Shown: piece by piece, positions 21,370 to 32,037 of the stretch | Layout: each line of letters opens with the position of its first letter | Position numbering within the stretch: the first letter of the stretch is position 1 | Source: Zeugodacus cucurbitae | Taxonomy: Eukaryota > Arthropoda > Insecta > Diptera > Tephritidae | Direction: 5' to 3' | DNA length: 64,000 bases | Assembly: GCF_028554725.1 (NCBI RefSeq) | Contig: NC_071667.1 | Coordinates: forward strand, 15,545,501-15,609,500 | Translations under genes and position numbers: made by a program | The notes under the pieces: model-generated | The model's database searches: none | Seen by the model: the letters and a program-made list of their open reading frames with translations, nothing else | Told to the model about the DNA's origin: nothing

Positions 21370-23865
21370 ATGAAAAATCTACGAAAGCCTCGGATGAGAC
21401 ACCCCCCTTTTGATGACGACCCCTGCAAACGTTTTAAGGATAATGATATAAGGGCATGCACCTGGAATGTCCGGACCCTTAATTGGGAAGGTGCCTCTGC
21501 CCAGCTGGTTGATGTCCTCATACGACTTAAGGCTGACATCACCGCCATCCAAGAAGTGCGATGGACGGGACAAGGACGGAAGAAGGTGGGCCCTTGTGAC
21601 ATCTACTACAGCGGCCATATAAAGGAGCGCAAATTTGGTGTTGGATTTGTGGTGGGAGAGAGACTCCGTCGCAGAGTCCTGGCATTCACCCCGGTGGATG
21701 AACGTCTAGCCACAATCCGCATCAAAGCGAGGTTCTTCAACATATCGCTGATTTGCGCCCACGCCCCAACGGAAGAGAAGGACGATGTGACCAAAGATGC
21801 TTTCTATGAGCGCCTAGAACGAACCTATGAGCGCTGCCCCCGCCACGATGTAAAAGTCGTGCTTGGTGATTTTAACGCCAGGGTGGGTAAAGAAGGTGTC
21901 TTTGGCACAACAGTCGGAAAATTCAGCCTCCATGACGAAACATCGCCAAACGGCCTGAGGCTGATCGACTTCGCTGGGGCCCGAAATATGGTCGTCTGTA
22001 GTACCAGATTCCAGCATAAGAAAATACATCAAGCTACTTGGCTGTCTCCTGATCGAAACACGCGGAACCAAATCGATCACGTTGTGATAGACGGAAGACA
22101 TGTCTCCTGTGTTTTAGACGTGCGTACGCTCCGAGGACCAAATATAGACTCGGACCATTATCTGGTCGCAGCGAAGATACGCACCCGCCTCTGTGCAGCA
22201 AAGAATGCCCGTCAACAAACACAAGGAAGGTTCGACGTCGAAAAGCTGCAATCGCAACAGACAGCCACGAAATACTCTACTCGACTTGCACTCCTGCTCT
22301 CTGAGAGCACTCATCAGCATCTCGGTATAAGGGAACTGTGGAACGGCATCTCAAACTCACTGCGTACCGCTGCAGCCGAAACAATTGGTTTTCGGCAACG
22401 ACAAAAAACAAGCTGGTACGATGAGGAGTGCCGTCTCGCAGCGGAGAGAAAACAGACTGCCTACCTCGCAACATTGCAAACGACCACAACACGTGCGGGA
22501 TGGGATAGATACCGAGAGCTGAAGAGGGAAGCGAGACGAATTTGCAGACAAAAAAAGAAAGAGGCCGAAATGCGTGAGTACGAAGAGCTTGAGAAGCTGG
22601 CAGACAGAGGGAATGCTCGAAAATTTTATGAAAAAATGAAGCGACTTAACGAAGGTTTCAAGACCGGAGCATCCTCATGTAGAGACCAAGGTGGTAATCT
22701 GGTAACTGATGTCCAGGGCATACTGGGATTATGGAGGGAACACTTCTCCGACCTGCTGAATGGCAGTGAGAGTACAACACCAGGAGATGGCGAACCCGAT
22801 CCCCCAATCGATGACGATGGAACAGATGTTCCATTACCCGACCATGAAGAAATTCGAATAGCAATTACCCGCTTGAAGAACAACAAAGCAGCGGGGGCCG
22901 ATAGATTACCGGCAGAACTATTCAAATACGGCGGCGAAGAACTGATAAGGTGCATGCATCAGCTTCTTTGTAGAATATGGTCGGAAGAAAGCATGCCTGA
23001 CGATTGGAATCTCAGTGTGCTCTGCCCAATCCATAAAAAGGGAGATCCCACAATCTGCGCCAATTACCGTGGGATCAGCCTCCTAAATATCGCATACAAG
23101 GTTCTATCGAGCGTATTGTGTGAAAGACTAAAGCCCACCGTCAACAAACTGATTGGACCTTATCAGTGTGGCTTTAGACCTGGAAAATCGACAACTGACC
23201 AGATATTCACCATGCGCCAAATCTTGGAAAAGACCCGAGAAAAGAGGATCGACACACACCACCTTTTTGTCGATTTTAAAGCTGCTTTCGACAGCACGAA
23301 AAGGAGTTGCCTTTACGCCGCGATGTCTGACTTTGGTATCCCCGCAAAACTAATACGGCTGTGTAAATTGACGTTGAGCAACACCAAAAGCTCCGTCATG
23401 ATTGGGAAGGACCTCTCCGAGCCGTTCGATACCAAACGAGGTTTCAGACAAGGTGACTCACTATCGTGCGACTTCTTTAACCTGATGCTGGAAAAAATTA
23501 TAAGAGCTGCAGAGCTAAACCGAGAAGGTACAATCTTCTACAAGAGTGTACAGCTCCTGGCGTACGCCGATGATATTGATATCATCGGAAGCAACAACCG
23601 CGCCGTTTGTTCTGCTTTTTCCCGCATGGATAAGGAGGCGAAGCGAATGGGTCTGGAGGTGAATGAGGACAAGACGAAATATCTCCTGTCATCAAACAAA
23701 CAGTCGGCGCATTCGCGTCTTGGCTCCCACGTCACTGTTGACAGTCATAACTTCGAGGTCGTAGATAATTTCGTATACCTGGGAATCAGCATCAACAACA
23801 CGAACAATGTCAGCCTCGAAATCCAGCGCAGAATAACTCTTGCCACAGGTGCTACTTTGGACTGA
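21370..23865 (+). pseudogene. RTE-like endonuclease/reverse transcriptase ORF (frameshifted near its C-terminus)
   Basis: This 831-residue reading is the main part of an endonuclease/reverse transcriptase. Endonuclease motifs are TWNVRT (about 31-36), QEVRWTG (about 60), GDFNARVG (about 165) and SDHY (about 260). Reverse transcriptase motifs are NYRGISLLN (about 565), GFRPGKSTTDQI (about 602), FVDFKAAFDS (632-641), RQGDSLSCDFF (about 695) and AYADDIDII (730-738). All catalytic acidic residues seen appear intact. At about 23844 one A is missing relative to the copy at 29980, which shifts the frame and ends the ORF in TGA at 23863. A second lesion of about 12 bp lies near 23910. The family protein continues in 23956-24348, so full length would be close to 1000 residues. 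The ATG at 21370 is shared with the 28224 copy. It supplies nicking and target-primed reverse transcription in living members. Confidence 0.88.
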
Positions 23866-23955
23866 GTAGGCAATTGAACAGTAAAGTCCTCTCTCGACGA
23901 ACCAAACAAGTCGCTTATCATTCCCGTCCTGCTTTACGGTGCAGAAGCTTGGACG

Positions 23956-24348
23956 ATGTCAACATCAGATGAGATGACACTAGGAGTTTTCGAGAGGAAA
24001 ATTTTGCGCAAGATTTATGGTCCTCAGAACATTGGCAACGGCGAATACCGCAGACGATGGAACGATGAGCTGTACGAGTTATACGACGACATTGACATAG
24101 TTCAGCGAATAAAAAGACAGCGGCTACGCTGGCTAGGTCATGTTGTCCGAATGGACGAAAACACTCCAGCCCTGAAAGTGTTCGATGCAGTACCCGCCGG
24201 AGGAAGCCGAGGAAGGGGAAGGCCTCCACTCCGTTGGAGGGACCAGGTGGAGAGCGACCTGGTTACACTTGGGATCTCCAACTGGAGCCAAACTGCGAAG
24301 GAGAGAGACAGGTGGCGCACTATCGTCGATTCGGCTATAACCGGCTAA
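23956..24348 (+). pseudogene. RTE-like ORF, C-terminal part after frameshift
   Basis: 130 residues continue the 21370 ORF in another frame: FERKILRKIYGPQNIGNGEY, then QRLRWLGHVVRMDENTPALK and a basic GRGRPPLRWRDQ stretch. This tail is characteristic of RTE/CR1-like ORFs and ends 24 bases before the element's 3' end. It is separated from the main ORF by the frameshift at about 23844 and a small deletion near 23910. The ATG at 23956 is an internal Met, not a natural start. Confidence 0.82.
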
Positions 24349-24372
24349 ACGGTTGCAACGCCAATCACATAC

Positions 24373-25318
24373 ATTATAATATTTCTCATTTTAATGAAAT
24401 TGTATGCCGCTATATTTATGATAATTTTTCCAACATAAGTTTAACCTTGACTCCGTCAATACCATTTGTGTGCATATTTTTGGCACTGTTTATACTTATT
24501 CTTTTTATATAGAAACATATTGTTCGCCTACAATGTCTGTCAATTTTTCCAAACTTAAATAAACATTCAGGCAAAGTGCTTGACATTATATACAAATTCG
24601 ACAATTTGAAGCAATAAGAAAAGCAATTGCTGTAATGCGCCAAATATGACAATGAGAAAAAAGAAATTGCGATCTAAAATTGTCGAATTTTGCACACCAA
24701 TAATTAATTTCTTATATATCTTATCTTGATATTAATCAACGAAATACTACACTAGCTATAAACATTTTTAAGTCTGAAATATATGTATACAAGTTCTTAG
24801 ATTAAACAGGGGCAGATTCCTATACTATAAAGCATTTATTTCAAAATTCCATCAGAATGCACACTAGAATTTGATGAATTCATTAACAAATTATATAGCT
24901 TTTTATATCTGTATATTTTTCCAAAACTATATCTAAAAAAAAATTAGAAGTTGCCATTAAGTAACATTAACTGTTGTTTTATATATTCTGCTTACATTCT
25001 AATTATTTCTATATCTTCTTCATAAAGAAATTAACGAAATAGATAAACAAATAAATAAAGTTTCAATAATGCAAAATATCTGACATCAATATCCTATCGT
25101 ATAATAGCAAACATAATAATAATGGGTACTCGCTAGGACTAATACTGTTTGTTTTGCAATGAGCTGAAAAATAACGATTTCTGGTATATAAAGGCTTTCC
25201 ATGGATTTACACCAGTGAACTTGAGCTTTAAGCTTTGTATGTGTATCTGTTAAATATAAATTGAGCAAAAGCTGTATGGTTAAAATGTTGCGCCTAAAGC
25301 TCAGAAGGCTGAAAAGGC
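24373..25318. repeat. 946-bp direct repeat, right copy
   Basis: Matches 20190-21135 over its whole length with substitutions at about 24522, 24702, 24726, 24938, 25072, 25156 and 25249 and no indels. It begins directly after the RTE-like element's CACATAC tail and then continues into unique sequence (TTTATATGCTGC). Non-coding. Confidence 0.9.
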
Positions 25319-25999
25319 TTTATATGCTGCAAAAAAAGCTCACTAAAACAAAATTTAGAATGCTGTAAGTTTCTTAAAACTTTTGATGTCGTTGTCCATA
25401 CTTTCATAGAAATGCTTTTGGGTCCCATGAAAACATTGAGGTATTTTAGCTTTTAATAGAACTCTTCTCTTATAAAATGACAAACATTTTAAATATTGGC
25501 AGTGTATACAAACTTAAAGATTTTGAATACATATGTGACATGCTGTGTTTCCTGTAAGACAATTGTTTTGGAAAACATTCGAATTGTCGTTGGCACTGTT
25601 GTCAGCACTTCTCACGGGCGCCACTAGTTGTAACTGTTAAATATCAAAACCTTTAGAGTCAACACAGCATGCAATAACCGGTAATTATCAGAGACAAATA
25701 ATAAAAGAAAGGAAGACTGCTACACAAAGTAATATATACTAAATCATTGATACATGTCAAATCATGTTTCCATGTTAAGAGTGCAGACCACAATTTACAT
25801 TTAATGAGTATATCCTTTTACATCAAAACAAAAATTATTAGTATGAATGGAAAAAGACTGTACGTTCATATTGGTATTCGCATGATATTTTTAACTGATT
25901 ATCTCCAAAGATGTTTGTTTCGAAAAACTGTCACATTTATTAACAAAAAAAGTTGTGTAGAATCTCATCTTTAAATGACCCATCAAAAATGTAATAGGT
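25319..25999. other. Unassigned AT-rich sequence
   Basis: A 75-residue plus ORF (25747-25974) has no recognisable domain. No repeats or element ends were seen. Confidence 0.35.
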
Positions 26000-26650
26000 A
26001 ACATGTAAGGAAAGGTGGGTTTTATACTCTCGCAATTTATTGTAGTAGTTTTATTAAGATATCACATAATTTGTCCCATATATTCGGCATAAAGTCCAAT
26101 GGTATAACGAAAATCATCATGTATACTATATGAGGGCTGAGGTAATTCAAGAACCGATTTCACTAAATTTTACCACCAAGGTACACTATATCCAAGACAA
26201 TATGCTCACTAAATTTTGCTATGATATATTAACCGATATATGCGGAATATAGTCCACAGTATTTTTGAAAAACCTATAATTTTGGTATATAGAAGCTAGG
26301 GGAAGTTATGACCCTATTTAAATAATTTTTGGAACAGCGACACATTATTAGAAGAAAATAATTTCCTCTGAATTAAATTGAAATATATGAGAGATTTACC
26401 GATATTTTCGATAAAAAATTACCCTAAGGCACTGAGTTCTTCATGTAGATATCCGGGGACTTGAAAAGTTATAGTCCTATTTCGACAATTTTTTCACAAG
26501 ATCATATACAATATTTGTGTAAAGTGGTTGTGGTTATTATCCCATTATATCAATCTTGGTTTATAAAGTTTTATTGGTTTGCGAGATATTCACAAAAAAC
26601 TTATTTAGGGGCTGGGTCTCGCCCACTTAAAAAAATATTACATCCAGATA
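26000..26650 (+). repeat. ACAAGTAAGG repeat, 3'-truncated (copy D)
   Basis: Starts ACATGTAAGGAAAGGTGGGT and TTTTATACTCTCGCAATTTA, then follows copy C. Internal deletions remove the middle modules. It ends soon after TTTATTGGTTTGCGAGATAT (26570), GGCTGGGTCTCGCCCACTTA and ATTACATCCAGATA. The terminal array and GCGAGAGTATAAAA end are absent. Confidence 0.82.
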
Positions 26651-28223
26651 CGCTATAAGAAACGCTTAAAAACGAATTACGCTTATAAATTTTTGAGTTC
26701 TTGAAAACCTTAAAATATAGTGCGACATAAGTATAGAATTTGCTTACTAGCGCACAGCTAAACTCTACATTTATTCATTTTTAAACATTGCCAGTCAAAT
26801 AGCTATTTCGATGCTCTTGCCTATATACATACCATGCTATTCGACTTATAATCGCTGCAAAATTGATAGCAGTAAATTTTGACTGAGTGACCAAAATGCT
26901 CCCAGCAAAATTACAACTGCGGAAAAGCTCACACCAAAAGCTAGCTGTAGTGGTGGCGACGAAATTGAGTGATCAAAATTAATGAAGCACACATTTATGC
27001 GGTGGACAAATTACATGTATGCTCAGGCACACACACACACACACTCAAGCATTTATACACGACTGCGAATTTATGCGAAATGAGCATACAAACTCAATTG
27101 ATTCCATATGCACATACACAATTGCCAGCATGCTTATACTTCTGTGCATGTGTTAGTGTACAAATGCGAATTTAGAAATGTGTCGATGCCATGACTGGCT
27201 CAAAAAGTCATTAAAAATTCACAAAACAAACATAACACATGAACTCCGCAGTGAGCGCACCATGTGAAACCCATATACACATATATACATACATATGTAT
27301 ATCGGAAAACACACTCTCATAACTAATAATGCCAGCAAATGTTGTTGTTGTTGTAATTGCTGGGAACTGTGTGAACTTTACGGCGTTTCATATTTGCTAT
27401 TATGACACGTATGTATAGATGTGTGTAGCTATGTATGTGTGTGTGTATGTTTCGCTATCCGTTCACTGTATAATAGTGCTTTCTATAATTTCTCCAAACC
27501 GACTTTGGCTGCTTATATGTACAGGCACACTAAATTACGCGTACATTAATGCCTGTTTCTATGTATTGTTTTTGCATCAACAATTACGTTTTGTTTTAGG
27601 TTATTTGCATTTCATGTGTTCTACTCACACAAACATACACACGCAGGCACACAAAAACACATTTTCTTCACACTCCGCATTGCTTCCCTCTCTGCTGTAG
27701 TGCAATGAATATTATCTGAGATCATTATGCGAAATGATACGCTATTAGCCGAAACAAACAATCAAACATTCAAAAGTTACGAAAAGCCGGCTTTTAGGCG
27801 CTCAATGCATTACGTTTGAGTGATTTCCAATAATGGCAGAAATCAAATGAATTCACACACCACAATAAACGTACAAATGCATTCGCCATACAAACTAACG
27901 GAATAATTAGAAAGAAGTGAAATGCAGTAATACGTGGAGTTTAAAACTTGCAACATACTGAATTATATTAAAATAGTCGGCTGGTCTCTGATTCAGTAAT
28001 TGTGTTTGAAGTAGCCTCGGACTATTATCAATTATACGATAGCTTATTTTTTTCTCAAATGAGTTTAAAATTGCTACAATTCTATGAAATGGATAATAGT
28101 TTCGTCCATACGAATTTCGATACCAAGCTTTTCTGTGACTAAGTGACTGCTGTGGAATATGAGTAGTGCTAGGAAACTAATAGTTTCCCTGCCAAATAAA
28201 GTATAACTTATATATATATATAT
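26651..28223. other. Unassigned sequence with short tandem repeats
   Basis: Holds a (CA)n run at 27030-27043, a TTG run at 27343-27354 and TG-rich stretches at 27419-27452. The 93-residue ORF 27419-27700 follows such runs and is not convincing as a gene. No mobile element recognised. Confidence 0.4.
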
Positions 28224-28566
28224 GGAGGATGGGATCATGTGTAGAAGTTCACGCAAGTAGGAAAGTTTCTAATTGCCATTCACTTGGGAGTGGCCAGGAA
28301 CGATTCTTTTACATATGACTTAAGCAGCTCACGACTTCCGGTTTTAGACCAACTATCCTCTGGGTAGCCAACAGACATCCGTTTGAAGGCGAGCTAAAGT
28401 GAGAAGGTGAAGCCCGCTTATGCGGTTGTGCGTAGGGCTTGGGACCCACCACATAAAAACGAAGTACCAATGAAAAATCTACGAAAGCCTCGGATGAGAC
28501 ACCCCCCTTTTGATGACGACCCCTGCAAACGTTTTAAGGATAATGATATAAGGGCATGCACCTGGA

Positions 28567-29658
28567 ATGTCCGGACCCTTAATTGGGAAGGTGCCTCTGC
28601 CAGGTGTCTTTGGCACAACAGTCGGAAAAATCAGCCTCCATAACGAAACATCGCCAAACGGCCTGAGGCTGATTGACTTCGCTGGGGCCCGAAATATGGT
28701 GGTCTGTAGTACCAGATTCCAGCATAAGAAAATACATCAAGCTACTTGGCTGTCTCCTGATCGAAACACGCGAAACCAAATCGATCACGTTGTGATAGAC
28801 GGAAGACATGTCTCCTGTGTTTTAGACGTGCGTACGCTCCGAGGACCAAATATAGACTCGGACCATTATCTGGTCTTCTCCGACCTGCTGAATGGCAGTG
28901 AGAGTACAACACCGGGAGATGGCGAACCCGAACCCCCAATCGAAGACGATGGAACAGATGTTCCATTACCCGACCATGAAGAAATTCTAATAGCAATTAC
29001 CCGCTTGAAGAACAACAAAGCAGCGGGGGCCGACAGATTACCGGCAGAACTATTCAAATACGGCGGCGAAGAACTGATAAGGTGCATGCATCAGCTTCTT
29101 TGCAGAATATGGTCGGAAGAAAGCATGCCTGACGATTGGAATCTCAGTGTGCTCTGCCCAATCCATAAAAAGGGAGATCCCACAATCTGCGCCAATTACC
29201 GTGGGATCAGCCTCCTAAATATCGTATACAAGGTTCTATCGAGCGTACTGTGTGAAAGACTCAAGCCCACCCTCAACAAACTGATTGGACCTTATCAGTG
29301 TGGCTTTAGACCTGGAAAATCGACAACTGACCAGATATTCACCATGCGCCAAATCTTGGAGAAGACCCGTGAAAAGAGGATCGACACACACCACCTTTTT
29401 GTCGATTTTAAAGCTGCTTTCGACAGCACGAAAAGGAGTTGCCTTTACGCCGCGATGTCTGACTTTGGTATCCCCGCAAAACTAATACGGCTGTGTAAAT
29501 TGACGTTGAGCAACACCAAAAGCTCCGTCATGATTGGGAAGGACCTCTCTGAGCCGTTCGATACCAAACGAGGTTTCAGACAAGGTGACTCACTATCGTG
29601 CGACTTCTTTAACCTGATGCTGGAAAAAATTATAAGAGCTGCAGAGCTAAACCGATAA
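28567..29658 (+). pseudogene. RTE-like ORF, deleted and stopped (first part)
   Basis: 363 residues. The ATG at 28567 is in the wrong frame for the family start. The frame becomes correct only after the first deletion, at VFGTTVGKISLHNETS. After the endonuclease SDHY motif (about residue 100) the second, in-frame deletion joins directly to FSDLLNGSEST. Reverse transcriptase motifs NYRGISLLN, GFRPGKSTTDQI and FVDFKAAFDS follow. A nonsense change (CGA then TAA instead of GAA, 29656-29658) cuts the protein before the YADD box. The family start lies at 28470 (MKNLRKPRM...), which after the first deletion runs to a stop at 28643. Confidence 0.85.
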
Positions 29659-30357
29659 GGTACAATCTTCTACAAGAGTGTACAGCTCCTGGCGTACGCC
29701 GATGATATTGATATCATCGGAAGCAACAACCGCGCCGTTTGTTCTACTTTTTCCCGCATGGATAAGGAGGCGAAGCGAATGGATCTGGAGGTGAATGAGG
29801 ACAAGACGAAATATCTCCTGTCATCAAACAAACAGTCGGCGCATTCGCGTCTTGGCTCCCACGTCACTGTTGACAGTCATAACTTCGAGGTCGTAGATAA
29901 TTTCGTATACCTGGGAACCAGCATCAACAACACGAACAATGTCAGCCTGGAAATCCAGCGCAGAATAACTCTTGCCAACAGGTGCTACTTTGGACTGAGT
30001 AGGCAATTGAACAGTAAAGTCCTCTCTCGACGAACCAAAATCAAGCTCTACAAATCGCTTATCATTCCCGTCCTGCTTTACGGTGCAGAAGCTTGGACGA
30101 TGTCAACATCAGATGAGACGACACTAGGAGTTTTCGAGAGGAAAATTTTGCGTAAGATTTATGGTCCTCAGAACATTGGCAACGGCGAATACCGCAGACG
30201 ATGGAACGATGAGCTGTACGAGTTATACGACGACATTGACATAGTTCAGCGAATAAAAAGACAGCAGCTACGCTGGCTAGGTCATGTTATCCGAATGGAC
30301 GAAAACACTCCAGCCCTGAAAGTGTTCGATGCAGTACCCGCCGGAGGAAGCCGATGA
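29659..30357 (+). pseudogene. RTE-like ORF, second part with YADD box
   Basis: After the TAA at 29656-29658 the same frame stays open to the TGA at 30355. It carries AYADDIDIIGSNN, VDNFVYLGTSINNTNN, IPVLLYGAEAWTMSTS and LRWLGHVIRMDENTP. An internal Met at 29758 gives a 199-residue reading. The TGA replaces the CGA of the copy at 24214 and is followed by the rest of the basic tail. This copy lacks the frameshift of copy 2 at 23844. Confidence 0.8.
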
Positions 30358-30691
30358 AGGGGAAGGCCTCCACTCCGTTGGAGGGACCAGGTGGAGACCG
30401 ACCTGGTTACACTTGGGATCTCCAACTGGCGCCGAACTGCGAAGGAGAGAGAGAGGTGGCGCACTATCGTCAATTCGGCTATAACCGGCTAAACGGTTGC
30501 AACGCCAATCACATACATATATATATAAATATATAACTTATAACTTATGTATATAAATTGACCATCATTCATGTAGATTGGAATATAATTAGACACATCA
30601 CACATTAACCAATAATCCTAAACCTAAAGGAGTCATAGAGTGCTTCTTTATTCTGCCACAATATAATGATTATGTGAAAAAAAGAAAGAAA

Positions 30692-31451
30692 AACAAGTAA
30701 GGAAAGGTCAAGTTCGGGTGCAATCGAACATTTTATACTCTTGCAATTTATTGCTATATTTTTATTAAGATAACACACAATTTGAATCATATATTCGGTA
30801 TAAAGTCCAATAGAAAACGAAAATCATCATATATAGTATATAGTCTGAGGTAATTCCTGTACCGATTTCACTCATTTTAATCACCAACATACGTTATATT
30901 TATGATTATATGCTCATTTAATTATACTAAGATATTTCACATATTAACCGATTTATAAGCTATTAAGCTCATCGTATTTTTGAAAATCCTATAATTAGCT
31001 GCATAAGGCTAGGGGAAGTTATGACCTGATTTTAACCATTTCTGATACAGAGGCACACTATTAGAAGAAAAAGATTTCCTCAGATTTAAAGAATTAGATT
31101 TCCCCAGAATTCAAAATTGAGTTATATGGGAAGTTGTCTTCGTTCTGAACCGATCCATTTTACACACGTGTCATCAGGGTGCCAAGAAAATAGTATATAC
31201 CGAATTTCATTGAAATCTGTCGAGTAGTCCCTGAGATATGGTTTTTGACCCATAAGTGGGCAATGCCACGCCCATTTTCCATTTTGTAAAAAAATCTAAA
31301 TGCAGACATTCGGATTTTAACTCGTCTCATCACTCTGATAATTTTGATATATGTAACCCTATATCTAACTCGTTTAGCTTGATGGCTTACAAACAGCCGT
31401 TATGTGAACAAAACTATAATACTCTCTTAACACCTTTTGTTGCGAGAGTAT
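30692..31451 (+). repeat. ACAAGTAAGG repeat, internally deleted (copy E)
   Basis: Starts AACAAGTAAGGAAAGGTCAA with the hairpin GTTCGGGTGCAATCGAAC. It includes GGGCAATGCCACGCCCATTT (31258) and then skips about 500 bp to the terminal module (ACATTCGGATTTTAACTCGT). It ends TTGTTGCGAGAGTATT, apparently cut by the next element. Confidence 0.85.
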
Positions 31452-31456
31452 TACTA

Positions 31457-32029
31457 CGTTTATGCTTCATTTCTACTCGGTTCTATTATACACGGGTAAG
31501 TTCAACCCACATGCATAAACACTTTTTCACCACGAGTTAAATGATCTATTCGAATAGAATATACACATTTTCTTTACGTATGTAGTCGAGTTAACTCGGA
31601 TGCATAAACGGATTTAGAGTTAAGTTGAACGTCAAATCAGCTGATTTTTTGTGCCGGTGTATATAGTTTTGACAAATTGCATATACAGGGTTCCCGTATT
31701 GCCAATTTTTCGCTAAAAACCCTTACCCCACTTACTACCGAATTTTTGCGGCAAACGCCTGGTACTGTGTAGTACTACAGTAACCGGTTATTGGTTACTT
31801 TTTGGCACCGGCTTTTTTGTGGCCCACCCGTGGCACTGTGGGTAGTCGGATGGTGTAGGGAAAACCGTTTTTTTTTCAAAAACTTCGACTTGTGGGTAGT
31901 CTAATTTTTTTTTGGGTCGGTCAGTGGTCGGTTTTGCTCGTGCATTTCTGCCCGAACAGAGTATTTGCCGTTTATGATTATAGGCTTTACCCATGTAGAA
32001 TATAACCGTGTAGAATTGAGGCATAAACG
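31457..32029. mobile_element. 573-bp MITE with about 45-bp inverted repeats and TA target duplication
   Basis: TA at 31455-31456 and 32030-32031. The left end is CGTTTATGCTTCATTTCTAC; the reverse complement of the right end is CGTTTATGCCTCAATTCTAC. The match continues to about GGGTAAG (31494-31500 against 31983-31995) at roughly 85 percent. The interior is non-coding and repeats GCATAAAC near the ends. It belongs by target site to the Tc1/mariner type; I do not recognise the family. It lies exactly between repeat copies E and F. Confidence 0.75.
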
Positions 32030-32037
32030 TAATATAT

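Larger units (their letters stand above)
21136..24372 (+). mobile_element. RTE-like non-LTR retrotransposon, longest copy (copy 2)
   Basis: The 3.24-kb element starts CATGTGTAGAAGTTCACGCA, lacking only the first 12 bases seen in the copy at 28224. It has a leader of about 230 bp and one long ORF with apurinic endonuclease plus reverse transcriptase. A very short 3' untranslated region ends in CCAATCACATAC rather than poly(A). A single APE-RT ORF, short 3' end and simple-repeat tail are traits of the RTE clade. The C-terminal QRLRWLGHVVRM motif is also typical of RTE-like ORFs. It is flanked on both sides by a 946-bp direct repeat. Confidence 0.92.
28224..30520 (+). mobile_element. RTE-like non-LTR retrotransposon with two internal deletions (copy 3)
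   Basis: Complete at the 5' end (GGAGGATGGGATCATGTGTA) and at the 3' end (CCAATCACATACATATAT). TATAACTTAT occurs just upstream at 28202 and just downstream at about 30532, a possible target duplication in AT-rich DNA. Relative to the 21136 copy it lacks about 400 bp of the endonuclease region (junction at about 28602). It also lacks about 575 bp between endonuclease and reverse transcriptase (junction at about 28875). Neither junction has GT-AG borders. It retains three family nucleotides lost in copy 2, so it is not derived from that copy. Confidence 0.9.

Noticed and set aside
21177..23735. Several minus-strand ORFs of 60-140 residues opposite the RTE ORF
   Set aside because: They are antisense shadows of the endonuclease/reverse transcriptase reading frame and recur in the other RTE copies.
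20190..25318. Reading the 946-bp repeats as LTRs of an LTR retrotransposon
   Set aside because: They lack TG...CA ends, a primer binding site and a polypurine tract. The interior is a single APE-RT ORF of LINE type whose ends are known from other copies without such repeats.
28602..28875. Interpreting the two internal deletions of RTE copy 3 as spliced introns
   Set aside because: The missing segments in the 21136 copy do not start with GT and end with AG at either junction, and they cover conserved endonuclease coding sequence.
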